Assembly: GCF_001552675.1 (NCBI RefSeq)
Contig: NZ_BCRQ01000004.1
Coordinates: 1-64,000, forward strand
Origin: Alicyclobacillus sendaiensis NBRC 100866
GTDB lineage: Bacteria > Bacillota > Bacilli > Alicyclobacillales > Alicyclobacillaceae
Length of the DNA: 64,000 nt
Reading direction: 5' to 3'
In this document: piece after piece, positions 34,254-43,093 of the stretch
Layout: the number at the start of each line of letters is the position of its first letter
Position numbering within the stretch: position 1 is the stretch's first letter
The notes under the pieces: generated by a model
Told to the model about the DNA's origin: nothing
The model's database searches: none
Seen by the model: only the letters and a program-made list of their open reading frames with translations
Program-made: the position numbers and the translations under genes

Positions 34254-35450
34254 GTGATGGAAGTGCTCTGCCGCTCGGGATATGCGGCGTATCTCGTCGG
34301 CGGCGCAGTGAGAGATCTCCTGCTCGGGCGAACGCCTGCCGATCTCGACGTGGCAACGAACGCGCACCCGGAGGACGTGAAATCGCTCTTTGCCCGCACG
34401 GTGGACACGGGCATCCGCCACGGCACCGTGTCGGTGTGGTCCGCGGGCGTGTGGATTGAAGTCACCACGTTTCGAGCCGAAGGCCCGTACGGCGACGGGC
34501 GGCGCCCCGACTTCGTTCGGTTTGTCGACGACGTGCACGCGGATCTCGCGCGGCGCGATTTCACCATCAACGCCATGGCGCTCGACTTGCACGGCCGCCT
34601 CGTGGACCCGTTCGACGGCCGGGGCGATCTCGCGCGCCGGCTCCTGCGCGCGGTCGGCGATCCCGCCGCGCGTTTCCGCGAGGATGGGCTGCGCCTCGTG
34701 CGCGCCGTGCGGTTTTGCGTCCAGCTGGACTTGAAGTGCGATCCCGCCACGGAGGCGGCGCTCATCGAAACGGCGGACGCCATCTGTCCCATTGCCTTGG
34801 AGCGCATTGGGCGAGAATTAGAGCGTCTATCGCGCGCGCCGTGGCACGCGCACCTCGATGGGCTGGCTTCGACCCTTCTCTGGCGGCGAAAGGGAGAACC
34901 GCTCGCATGGCTGGAAGAGGGGTTCTCTTGGCTCGCGCGCGAGGGGCCCTTCTCGCTCGCCCCGCCCCCGGGCTGGCCCAGCGTGGCGCTTTGGTTCGTC
35001 GGTGTCGACGACGGCCCTCGGTGCGCTCGCCAGTTCGCCGAGTCGCTCGCATACGGCAAGGACATGGCCCGGCAGATCGAGCGCGCCGTGCGGCTCGTCC
35101 AAGCCTGGGTGCGGGGAATGGACGTGCCGTCGCCCGAACTGCTGTACGAGGCAGGGCGGGCGTCTGCCGAGATGGCGGCTCGTATGATCGCGTTTTTGGC
35201 GCGCGGCGACGTGTTCGAGGTCGCGCGGTGGAAGCGCGCCATCCGGGCGCAGCCGCTCTGGGATCGGTCCGATCTCGCCTTGCCCGCAGAGGAGCTCCTG
35301 GCCATGGGGTTTCGGGGCAAGGAGATTGGCGAATGTCAACGGCGTTTGGTGCGCCACATTCTTCGGGGTGAAATCGAGAATCAAGCGGACGCGCTGCGCC
35401 GCGAGGCGATGGCGCGCCGAGAGAGAGGCGATGACCATGGCCCAGGATGA
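34254..35450 (+). CDS. cca: CCA tRNA nucleotidyltransferase
   Basis: Class II enzyme that adds or repairs the tRNA 3' CCA. N-terminal AYLVGGAVRDLLLGRTPADLDVAT with the catalytic DxD; the RRDFTINAM motif; then DPFDGRGDLARRLLRAVGDP and RFREDGLRLVRAVRF. Length 398 aa equals the Bacillus enzyme. The N-terminus is short; no start upstream of GTG 34254 is possible without CTG because a stop lies in frame at 34203. Overlaps birA by 14 nt. Confidence 0.94.
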   Translation: MMEVLCRSGYAAYLVGGAVRDLLLGRTPADLDVATNAHPEDVKSLFARTVDTGIRHGTVSVWSAGVWIEVTTFRAEGPYGDGRRPDFVRFVDDVHADLARRDFTINAMALDLHGRLVDPFDGRGDLARRLLRAVGDPAARFREDGLRLVRAVRFCVQLDLKCDPATEAALIETADAICPIALERIGRELERLSRAPWHAHLDGLASTLLWRRKGEPLAWLEEGFSWLAREGPFSLAPPPGWPSVALWFVGVDDGPRCARQFAESLAYGKDMARQIERAVRLVQAWVRGMDVPSPELLYEAGRASAEMAARMIAFLARGDVFEVARWKRAIRAQPLWDRSDLALPAEELLAMGFRGKEIGECQRRLVRHILRGEIENQADALRREAMARRERGDDHGPG

Positions 35451-36438
35451 CACCCGCGTGCGGGATCAGCTGATTGAAGCCTTCCTTCTCGCCGACGGTC
35501 CCGTCTCGGGCGAGGAGCTGAGCCACCGATTGGGGCTGTCGCGGACGGCCGTCTGGAAGCACATCAAAGCGCTCGAGCAGCTGGGTTTCGCGTTCGAGGC
35601 GTCCCCCCGCGTCGGCTACCGGGCCGTGCGGATTCCGGACGAGCTGATGGCGCCTTTGGTTCGGCCCCACCTGCCGCCCGATTGCCTGCTCGGCTCGCCC
35701 ATCTTGTGGGCGGAATCGCGGGCTTCCACGAACGAGACCGCCCTGGAGCTCGCGCAGAAGGGCCTTCCGCACGGTGCCGTCGTGACGGCCGGCGAACAGA
35801 CCGGCGGACGCGGGCGGCGCGATCGCGCCTGGGCGTCGCCGCGAGGCGGCATGTGGTTCACGGTGTTCGTCCGCAACCCATGTGCGCTGCGGCACGCGCC
35901 CGATCTCACTCTGCTCGCGGCGCTCGCCGTGTGCCGCGCGCTTCGCGCGGACGGCGTGCCCGTCGAGATCAAGTGGCCGAACGACATCCTTCTCGGCGGC
36001 AGAAAGACGGGGGGCATCTTGGCCCAGATCCGCGCGGAGGGAGAAATGGTCGATCACGCCGTCATCGGCATCGGCCTGAATGCGAACTTTGCCCTGGAAG
36101 AGCTGCCTGAGGAGATCCGCGATCGCGCGACGACCATCCTCCATGCGACGGGGCGGCCTATCGACCGGCCGAAGGCCCTTGCCCACATCTTGGCGGAGCT
36201 CGACCGCCTGTATCGCGATTTGCGGGACGGGAGAGGTTTTCAAGCGGTTCACGCGGAATGGATCGCGCTTTGCTCGACCATCGGCCATGAGGTGGAGGTG
36301 GCGGTGGGCGACGAGCGCGTGCGCGGGATGGCAAGGTCCGTGGAACCCGACGGGAGTCTCGTGATTGAGACGTCGCCCGGCGTGACGCGAACCGTCGTGA
36401 GCGGCGAGGTGTTGTTCTCCGACCGCGAGCACATCTAG
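35437..36438 (+). CDS. birA: Bifunctional biotin ligase / biotin repressor BirA
   Basis: The N-terminal winged helix (about 1-65, GEELSHRLGLSRTAVWKHI) is followed by biotin-protein ligase. The ligase carries the ESRASTNETALEL substrate motif, GEQTGGRGRRDRAWASPRGG (biotinyl-AMP loop) and IKWPNDILLGGRKTGGIL. The C-terminal SH3-like domain follows. 333 aa. The HTH predicts repression of biotin genes as in Bacillus; no biotin gene is nearby. ATG 35437 is chosen because GAGAGAGG lies 8 nt ahead; ATG 35431 is too close. Confidence 0.94.
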   Translation: MAQDDTRVRDQLIEAFLLADGPVSGEELSHRLGLSRTAVWKHIKALEQLGFAFEASPRVGYRAVRIPDELMAPLVRPHLPPDCLLGSPILWAESRASTNETALELAQKGLPHGAVVTAGEQTGGRGRRDRAWASPRGGMWFTVFVRNPCALRHAPDLTLLAALAVCRALRADGVPVEIKWPNDILLGGRKTGGILAQIRAEGEMVDHAVIGIGLNANFALEELPEEIRDRATTILHATGRPIDRPKALAHILAELDRLYRDLRDGRGFQAVHAEWIALCSTIGHEVEVAVGDERVRGMARSVEPDGSLVIETSPGVTRTVVSGEVLFSDREHI

Positions 36439-36621
36439 CCTCTTCGTCAGGATGCACGGCATGCGCTTGGCGTTTAAGCGCTGGCCTAGGAACTCGGCGG
36501 CGGTCGCGTGCGATGGCGGCGGGCGAAGTCGGCGCGGGATTTCCGGAGCAGGAAGACGCGCTGTCGAGTACAATGGAAGGGCAAGAGGGTCGGACAAACC
36601 GAGAATGGGAGTGCGAAGCGG

Positions 36622-39480
36622 GTGGAATGGATCATCGTGGATTTGGAGACGACGGGGCTTGATCCGGAGCGGGCGGACATCTTGGAAGTCGGCGCCCTGC
36701 GGGTGCGCGGCGGCGAGATGGTGGACGCGTTTCATGCCCTCGTGCGCCCCGAGCGTCCCATTCCCGACGACATCACCCGGTTGACGGGCCTGACAGATGC
36801 GGACGTCGCCGGCGCGCCCTCCGAGCGCGAGGTCCTGATGCGGTTTGCGGAGTTTGTAGGCGACGCGCCGATGGCAGGCCATCACTGGGCGTTCGAGCGA
36901 AGCTTCTTGCTCCACCGCGCCGCGCGGTACGGCTTGCCCCTCCATCCCGGGGATGGACTCTGTACGCTGAGCCTGGCGCGCATTTTGGCGCCGAGGCTCA
37001 TGAGCCATCGGCTGGAGTACCTCGCGCGCCGCCTGCGCCTGCCCGCCGAAGGGAGCCACCGCGCGATGGCGGACGCGCGCACGGCACATCATCTTCTGGT
37101 CCGCCTCGAGGAGAAGGCGCGCCGCCTGCCGCCTGGCGTCCTCGAGCTTCTGGCCGGGCTCGCGGGCCTCTTCTCTCCGATCACGGCCGCCTGGTTCGAG
37201 CAAGTGTTGCGCCTGCATGAGGGCCCTCAAGCGGGAAGGCTCGAGGAGCGTCACGGCCTCTATTACACGAAGCCCGATCTTCCCCAAAAGGCCGACGAGC
37301 GCGCCGCGCCGCCCACGCCTGACCGCGCCAAGCTTGACGAGATCGTGCAGAAGGCCAAAGACCTCCTCATCCCGGGCGGCCCCTTGGCGACGTCGATGCC
37401 TGGTTTTGAAGCGCGCCCTGGGCAACTGGCCATGGTGGAGGCCGTCGCGCAGGCGCTGGCAGAGGGCAAGCATGCGATGGTGGAGGCGGGCACGGGGACG
37501 GGCAAGTCGCTTGCTTATCTCGTGCCTGCGGCGCTCATCGCGATGGCGACGGGGGAACCCGTGGTGGTAAGCACGCATACCCTTTCGCTCCAGGACCAGA
37601 TTGCCGAGCGGGACTTTCCGCTGCTTCGGCGGATCTTCGGGGACGAGCTTCGGATGGTCGTCCAGAAAGGCCGCAACAATTACGTCTGCCTGCGAAAAGT
37701 GCGAAGTGAAGCGCGCCTTGCGACCATGGCCACGCCCGTGGAGGACATCCAGGGCATCATGTCGCTCCTGGTCTGGCTGACGGAAACGCCCGACGGCACG
37801 CGCGAGACGCTGTCCAAGTCGTCCGTGGGACCAGGGCTTTGGGCTCGCGTGCAGAGCGAGAGCGAGTCGTGCATCCATCGCCGCTGCCCTTTTTTCCAGC
37901 CTTGCTATTACTTTCGCACCAAGCAGGCCGCGCAGGCGGCGCATCTGATCGTGACCAATCACTCGCTCGTGATGTCCGATCTGAGCTCCGATCACCACGT
38001 GCTGCCCAAGTACGAGCATCTCGTCGTGGACGAAGCTCATCACCTCGAGGAACAGGCGACGAATCACCTCGGGTTCGAAGTCCACAGCGGCGTCATGGCG
38101 GCCTTGGCCCATCGCCTCGTGCGCGATCGCGGCCGGGCCGGCGTGCTGGCGGAAGTCGAGCGCCTGTTGGACGAGCTCCACATGCGAGGCGCCGTGATCG
38201 ACGGGCTCGAAGAGGGCAAGGAATGGGTGGGGACGGTCGGCGCCGAGGTGGACGCGGCGTTCCAGGCCATCCAGGCGTACGTGCCGGCGGGGCAGTCGGA
38301 GGTGCGCCTCGACGGGGCGTGGCGGCAAAGCGAGTCGTTTCAGGCCTACCGCGAGGCTTTGGATCAAACGAAAGCCGGCGTGAAACGGCTCCAGGAGCTG
38401 CGCGCCAGGCTCGCCGACCTGGTCAAATCGCTGCCTTCCGACGATCACGTCGGGCGGGTCGTCGACGCCGTCGGCTTCCTCGGCGCTTGGCTGGACGGGA
38501 TCGCCCGAATGCAAGACGTGTTGACCGAAGGCCCGGACGACGTCACCTGGGCGGAAGTGCAAACCGGCGGATCTCGAGCCCGGGTGAGCCTGCATCGGGC
38601 TCCTATCGACGTCGCCCGCGTGCTGAAGCAACACCTGTTCGATCCCCTGCGCTCCGTGATCCTGACGTCGGCCACGCTGGCCGTGAACGGCGAGTTTGAA
38701 TTTGCCATTCGAAAGCTCGGCCTCGAGGAGCACGCTCGAGACGACCGCTTGATTGCGCGCACCGTCCCGTCTCCGTTTGCGATGGACAAGCAGGCGCGCC
38801 TCTACATTCCGAGCGATGTCCCGGACATCGCGTCGGCGCCGCCGGAAGAGGCGGCGAATTGGCTCACCGCGTCCATTGCACACCTCGCGGAGGCGTCCCG
38901 CGGCAGGATGCTCGTCCTCTTCACAAGTCACGCGCTGCTGCGCGAGACGGCGCGCCAGGCTCGTGGGCCACTTGCAGAGCGCGGTTTGAGCCTGCTCGCG
39001 CAGGATGTGGACGGGAGCCGCGCCGCGCTTTTGGAAGCCTTTCGCGCTCACCCGGAGAGCGTGATGTTTGGCGCGCAGACGTTCTGGGAGGGCATCGACC
39101 TCCCGGGCGATCAGCTGCGTTCGCTCGTGATCGTCCGACTGCCGTTTGCTCCGCCCACGCACCCGGTGACGGCCGCCCGGTTGGAGCGCCTCCAGGCGAG
39201 CGGTCAAAATGCGTTTCGCGCGCTCAGCTTGCCCGAGGCCGTGGTGCGGTTTCGCCAGGGCGTCGGGCGATTGATCCGCACGAAGCAGGACCGCGGCGTG
39301 ATTGTGGTGTTCGACAAGCGCATGGTGACCCAGCGGTACGGATCGATGTTTTGGAAGTCCATTCCCGGCCTTCGCCCCCGAGTCATGCCGGAGCGACAGC
39401 TCGTGGAAGAGGTTCGGAAGTTTTTGCGAGACGCGCCTGTGTTCTCCGAGCATGGCGCGCCGGCTGCGCTCTCACCCTAA
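36622..39480 (+). CDS. dinG: DinG-family helicase with N-terminal DEDD exonuclease
   Basis: The 952-aa protein begins with a DnaQ-like 3'-5' exonuclease (VDLETTGLDP, later SHRAMADARTAHH) and continues as an XPD/DinG superfamily 2 helicase. Walker A is EAGTGTGKS near residue 290 and motif II is VVDEAHHLEE. Four cysteines, C356, C417, C422 and C428, sit between motifs I and II, with the last three spaced 5 and 6 as in the E. coli DinG iron-sulphur cluster. So the cluster seems kept, unlike the Staphylococcus protein, which is described as lacking it. GTG start behind GGGAGTG. Position after birA fits Bacillus minus panBCD. Confidence 0.93.
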   Translation: MEWIIVDLETTGLDPERADILEVGALRVRGGEMVDAFHALVRPERPIPDDITRLTGLTDADVAGAPSEREVLMRFAEFVGDAPMAGHHWAFERSFLLHRAARYGLPLHPGDGLCTLSLARILAPRLMSHRLEYLARRLRLPAEGSHRAMADARTAHHLLVRLEEKARRLPPGVLELLAGLAGLFSPITAAWFEQVLRLHEGPQAGRLEERHGLYYTKPDLPQKADERAAPPTPDRAKLDEIVQKAKDLLIPGGPLATSMPGFEARPGQLAMVEAVAQALAEGKHAMVEAGTGTGKSLAYLVPAALIAMATGEPVVVSTHTLSLQDQIAERDFPLLRRIFGDELRMVVQKGRNNYVCLRKVRSEARLATMATPVEDIQGIMSLLVWLTETPDGTRETLSKSSVGPGLWARVQSESESCIHRRCPFFQPCYYFRTKQAAQAAHLIVTNHSLVMSDLSSDHHVLPKYEHLVVDEAHHLEEQATNHLGFEVHSGVMAALAHRLVRDRGRAGVLAEVERLLDELHMRGAVIDGLEEGKEWVGTVGAEVDAAFQAIQAYVPAGQSEVRLDGAWRQSESFQAYREALDQTKAGVKRLQELRARLADLVKSLPSDDHVGRVVDAVGFLGAWLDGIARMQDVLTEGPDDVTWAEVQTGGSRARVSLHRAPIDVARVLKQHLFDPLRSVILTSATLAVNGEFEFAIRKLGLEEHARDDRLIARTVPSPFAMDKQARLYIPSDVPDIASAPPEEAANWLTASIAHLAEASRGRMLVLFTSHALLRETARQARGPLAERGLSLLAQDVDGSRAALLEAFRAHPESVMFGAQTFWEGIDLPGDQLRSLVIVRLPFAPPTHPVTAARLERLQASGQNAFRALSLPEAVVRFRQGVGRLIRTKQDRGVIVVFDKRMVTQRYGSMFWKSIPGLRPRVMPERQLVEEVRKFLRDAPVFSEHGAPAALSP

Positions 39481-39507
39481 GCGCGTGCGCGAGGGAGGAT
39501 GAGCGGC

Positions 39508-40332
39508 ATGCACGCCATGTGGCGAGGGTCGGTGAGCTTCGGACTCGTGAACATTCCGGTGCGGCTGTACAAAGCGACGGATACGGGCGGCATTCACTTT
39601 CGGCAACTCCACAAAGCGTGTCGGACACCGATAGCGTACAAGAAGTTTTGCCCTCGCTGTCAGGTGGACTTGAGCCAGGACGAGATCGTCCGGGGCTTTG
39701 AGTACGCAAGGGGCGAATTCGCCGTGGTGGAAGACGAGGAACTCGCCGCGTTTCAAGGCCGCCGCGGAGAGACCATCGATCTCGTCCAGTTCGCCGACGC
39801 GGACGACATCGACCCGGTGCTGTTTCAGGGCGCGTACTACCTTGCGCCCGAGGCGAGCGGAAAGAAGGCCTACCGGCTGTTGTGGCAGGCGCTGCGAGCG
39901 TCGGGGCGCGTCGGCGTGGCCCGGATGACGCTGCGGAGCGCGGAGTCGCTGGCGCTCGTGAGGGCGAGCGACGCGGATGGGAACGTGTTGGTGGTGCACG
40001 CACTCGCCTGGCCGGAGGACGTGCGCTCGACCGCCGAACTCCCCTATGTTCAGGAAGCGGTGGACGTCGACGCGCATGAACTGGAAGTCGCCGAGACCTT
40101 GATCCGGCAACTCACCAAGCCGTTTGTGCCCGACGAGTATCGAGACGAGAGCAGGGCGCGGTTGGAGTCTTGGATCGCCGAGCGCCGCGGCGAGGCCGAA
40201 GCGAAGACCAAGGGCGCCGAGGCCTCGGGCGAGGTGGTGGACCTGATGGAGGCGCTCAAGAAGAGCCTGGAGCTCGCGAAACAGGACAAGAAGCCTCGCG
40301 AGGCGAAGCGGAAGAAGCGCAAGACATCCTGA
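39508..40332 (+). CDS. ku: NHEJ DNA end-binding protein Ku
   Basis: Homodimeric ring that binds double-strand DNA ends and recruits the NHEJ ligase and polymerase. Full-length match to bacterial Ku: MWRGSVSFGLVNIPVRLYKA, then FCPRCQVDLSQDEIVRGFEY, KAYRLLWQALRASGRVGVA, and a Lys/Arg-rich tail from about residue 245 that would bind DNA. I prefer ATG 39508 (HAMWRGS aligns with Bacillus Ku); ATG 39499 touches the ribosome site GAGGGAGG. Convergent with the ligase gene, 5 nt apart, with no terminator between. Confidence 0.95.
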   Translation: MHAMWRGSVSFGLVNIPVRLYKATDTGGIHFRQLHKACRTPIAYKKFCPRCQVDLSQDEIVRGFEYARGEFAVVEDEELAAFQGRRGETIDLVQFADADDIDPVLFQGAYYLAPEASGKKAYRLLWQALRASGRVGVARMTLRSAESLALVRASDADGNVLVVHALAWPEDVRSTAELPYVQEAVDVDAHELEVAETLIRQLTKPFVPDEYRDESRARLESWIAERRGEAEAKTKGAEASGEVVDLMEALKKSLELAKQDKKPREAKRKKRKTS

Positions 40333-40337
40333 TTTCG

Positions 40338-41282
40338 TCACGGGTCGGCCTGCGCAAAGGCGCACGCCGCGGGCGTCGCAGGGAAGTCCAGCGCGGCGAG
40401 AAGGACCGGGTGGCGCATCGTCTTGTGGGGCGTCCATTCGGCAAAGCGAACTTTCACAGCGACGACGGGATGCGCGAACCGGCATGCGCTCACAGGCTTC
40501 GGTGCGCGGGCGAACGGTGGAATCGGTGTCTCGTGAGAGAGGACTCGGTTCACGACGTCGATCCATGCCCGGCGAGGCAGGCGGCCCGCTCCAGCGTTGC
40601 CGACGTGAAACAGGCGTGCCTGGTCGTCATACAAGCCGAGCATCAACGCATTCGGAGCCCCGTCCCGGTACAGGACGCCGCCGACGGCCGCGATGGCGTG
40701 CCGCGCGTGCTTGACTTTCACCCAACGCCCATCTTTCTGGCCCGGCGCGTAGGTGGAGTCCACCCGTTTGCACACGATGCCCTCAAGCCCCAGCTGCTTC
40801 GTGGCGGCAAACAGCGCCGCGGGATCCTCCACACCTTCCGTCGCGAGCACATGGTCCAGGCCCGACAGGTTCGCGAGCAACCAGTCGAGCCGTTTCGCCA
40901 ATGGCCAGTCTCCAATCCACGTCCCGTCAATCCGCACGACGTCGAAGACGGCGTACCATACGGGTATCTCGGCCATCAGCCGCTCGATTCGGCGCGCTGT
41001 AGCCGCCTGGTCCCTGCGAAGCAGACGGTAAAAGTCGGGCTTGCCCCGCGTCAACGCCACCACTTCGCCATCGAACGCGCAGCCCCGGAACGGCCTGAGG
41101 GCTGAGACGATCTCAGGATATGTGTGCGTCCGCGGCCTTCCATGCCGATTCCAGATCTCCACGCCGTCGCTCGACACTTCGGTCACGGCGCGCACGCCGT
41201 CCCACTTGACCTGCGCAATCCACCCGTCTCCGGTGGGTACGATTGGGCTTGAAACGGGTTCGAACGGCCGAAAGAACGGCAT
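40338..41282 (-). CDS. ligD: ATP-dependent DNA ligase (LigD ligase domain, stand-alone)
   Basis: Seals breaks in NHEJ. The adenylation lysine is K26 in QVKWDGVRAV; then GCAFDGEVVAL, the EGIVCKRVDSTY motif IV region and VKVKHARH (motif V). The C-terminal OB domain ends at 314 aa. Unlike Pseudomonas or Mycobacterium LigD, no polymerase or phosphoesterase domain is fused. The polymerase is the divergent next gene, and the two starts are 60 bp apart. GAGGGAGG precedes the ATG. Confidence 0.93.
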   Translation of the reverse strand: MPFFRPFEPVSSPIVPTGDGWIAQVKWDGVRAVTEVSSDGVEIWNRHGRPRTHTYPEIVSALRPFRGCAFDGEVVALTRGKPDFYRLLRRDQAATARRIERLMAEIPVWYAVFDVVRIDGTWIGDWPLAKRLDWLLANLSGLDHVLATEGVEDPAALFAATKQLGLEGIVCKRVDSTYAPGQKDGRWVKVKHARHAIAAVGGVLYRDGAPNALMLGLYDDQARLFHVGNAGAGRLPRRAWIDVVNRVLSHETPIPPFARAPKPVSACRFAHPVVAVKVRFAEWTPHKTMRHPVLLAALDFPATPAACAFAQADP

Positions 41283-41342
41283 GAAGGTCCCTCCCTCATA
41301 GCGACGGGTGCGTCTTGGCACCCTAGGCGAGAGGTGACGCGG

Positions 41343-42260
41343 ATGAAGCGCTGCGAACGTCGGGCCACCCTCACGCATGGGGACAAGCTGTATTTTCCCG
41401 CTGTCGGGGTGTGCAAGCGCGACTACATGTCCTATCTTGCCCAAATCGGCGCACATCTCGTCCGGCACCTGCGACATCGGTCCGTCACGTTGGTGCGGTG
41501 TCCGGACGGAGTCGGCGGCCGCCGATTTTATCAGCGGCACCTCCCGCCGCACGCGCCGCCGACGCTGCCGCGGCGCGAGGTGCCAGGCGAGCGCCCGCTG
41601 ATTGCGATTCCCGACGTGGAGACCCTCTTGTACTACGGCAATCTCGGCGCCATCGAATTCCACGCGGGTCTTCACCTCGTTCAGGGCCCTGGCGCAGGAT
41701 GCCCGACGGCGCTCACGTTCGATCTCGACCCAACCGACCCGCACGACTTCGAGCGCGTGCGGGAGCTCGCCCTGCGCCTGCGCGACGTGCTTCGCGATCT
41801 CGGCCTCGACGGCATGGCGAAGACCACGGGGGCGTCCGGGCTGCAGGTGTGGGTTCCGCTTGAGGAGCCGCTTCCGTACGCCGTCACGCGGCCGGTGGTC
41901 AACTTCATCGCCGCCTACTGTGCGTCGCGCTGGCCGGGGCTCGCCACCACCGAGAGGCTCGTGCGCCATCGGGGGCGCCGGGTGTACGTGGACGCGCCGC
42001 AGCACGGGCCGACGCGTACGCTCATCGCGGCCTACAGCGCCCGCGCGGTCGATCGAGCCCTCGTGTCGGCGCCGGTGTCCTGGCCCGAATTGGAATCCGG
42101 CGTGTCGCCAGGCGCACTCGACATCGACGCGGTGCGCGACCGATTGGCGCGAGAAGGCGATCTGTTGGCGCTCGCGCCGCGCAACGCCGCCTCGCGGGTC
42201 CAGGCCGTCTACGACGCGCTCCCCTTACCTTGGCGACAAATGCGCGTCCGTTCAGTATAA
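41343..42260 (+). CDS. NHEJ polymerase (LigD primase-polymerase domain, stand-alone)
   Basis: Archaeo-eukaryotic primase-type polymerase that fills gaps with ribonucleotides at broken ends. The metal-binding pair is D127/D129 in TFDLDPTDP. It also has the opening DKLYFPAVGVCKRDYMSYL, AIEFHAG, KTTGASGLQVWVPL, and the late ARAVDRALVSAPVSWPEL. 305 aa, normal for the lone domain. ATG 41343 follows AGAGGTGA. Its stop codon lies inside the -10 hexamer of the mtnP promoter. Confidence 0.93.
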   Translation: MKRCERRATLTHGDKLYFPAVGVCKRDYMSYLAQIGAHLVRHLRHRSVTLVRCPDGVGGRRFYQRHLPPHAPPTLPRREVPGERPLIAIPDVETLLYYGNLGAIEFHAGLHLVQGPGAGCPTALTFDLDPTDPHDFERVRELALRLRDVLRDLGLDGMAKTTGASGLQVWVPLEEPLPYAVTRPVVNFIAAYCASRWPGLATTERLVRHRGRRVYVDAPQHGPTRTLIAAYSARAVDRALVSAPVSWPELESGVSPGALDIDAVRDRLAREGDLLALAPRNAASRVQAVYDALPLPWRQMRVRSV

Positions 42261-42261
42261 T
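42233..42261 (+). promoter_or_regulatory. Promoter of mtnP-mtnA-mtaD
   Basis: GCGACA (42233-42238; 4 of 6), 17-bp spacer, perfect TATAAT (42256-42261). It overlaps the last codons of the NHEJ polymerase gene. Confidence 0.55.
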
Positions 42262-42295
42262 CGAGGACAAGACTTACGGAGTGGAGGAACTCGTC

Positions 42296-43093
42296 ATGCG
42301 TTACGGCATCATCGGTGGCACAGGCGTGTACCAACCCGGAGATCTGCCTGGCGCCACGCGTGAACGCGTACATACCCCGTACGGAGACGTCGAGGTGACC
42401 GTCGGAACTTACGAGGGCAAGGAAGTGGTGTTTCTCCCGCGCCACGGGAGCGGCCACAGTGTGCCCCCGCACCGCGTCCCCTATCGCGCCAACATTTGGG
42501 CTTTGAAGCAGTTGGGCGTCGAGACCGTGTTGGCGACGGCGGCCGTGGGCTCGCTCAACCGCCTGTTTCGGCCTGGCGATCTCGTCGTGATCGACGACGT
42601 GATCGACTGGACGAAAGGGCGGACCTCCACGTTCTTCGAGGAGGGGCCGGTCGTGCACATCGATTTTTCGGACCCCTACTGCGGCCGCGTGCGAAAGGGA
42701 TTGATTGACGTGGCGCGCGATCTCGGCCTCCGCGTGCATCACGGCGGCGTGTACGTCTGCGCGGAGGGGCCCAGGTTCGAGTCCAAAGCCGAGATCGCCC
42801 TGTTCGCGCGCCTCGGGGGCGACGTGGTGGGCATGACGAGCATGCCGGAGGCCGCGTTGGCGAAGGAAGCCGAGATGTGCTACGCCACCGTGTGCATGGT
42901 GACCAACTGGGCGGCTGGCATGGCCGCGAAGCCGCTGTCCCACGAGGAGGTTCTCGAGGCGATGCGGGAGAACGTCGCGGACATCCGGCGGCTCTTCTTT
43001 GCTTATATCGCTCGCGACGCAGGAGTGCGCGATTGCGCGTGCAAAACGGCGGTCGGCGGCCAGGTGCCGCTCATGGGAGAGAGTGAGGCGTGA
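42296..43093 (+). CDS. mtnP: S-methyl-5'-thioadenosine phosphorylase
   Basis: Phosphorolysis of methylthioadenosine to adenine and methylthioribose-1-phosphate, feeding methionine salvage. PNP/MTAP family: YGIIGGTGVYQ, FLPRHGSGHSVPPHRVPYRAN with the phosphate site, CAEGPRFESKAEI, and VGMTSMPEAALAKEAEMCYA. 265 aa. ATG with GTGGAGGAAC upstream. Overlaps mtnA (GTGA). The product is the substrate of MtnA, so these two genes act in order. Confidence 0.92.
   Translation: MRYGIIGGTGVYQPGDLPGATRERVHTPYGDVEVTVGTYEGKEVVFLPRHGSGHSVPPHRVPYRANIWALKQLGVETVLATAAVGSLNRLFRPGDLVVIDDVIDWTKGRTSTFFEEGPVVHIDFSDPYCGRVRKGLIDVARDLGLRVHHGGVYVCAEGPRFESKAEIALFARLGGDVVGMTSMPEAALAKEAEMCYATVCMVTNWAAGMAAKPLSHEEVLEAMRENVADIRRLFFAYIARDAGVRDCACKTAVGGQVPLMGESEA

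Noticed and set aside
34762-39453. A 1563-codon open frame on the minus strand across cca, birA and dinG
   Set aside because: It is antisense to three well-supported genes and has no domain sense (Arg/His-rich, low complexity). Long antisense frames are expected in GC-rich DNA.
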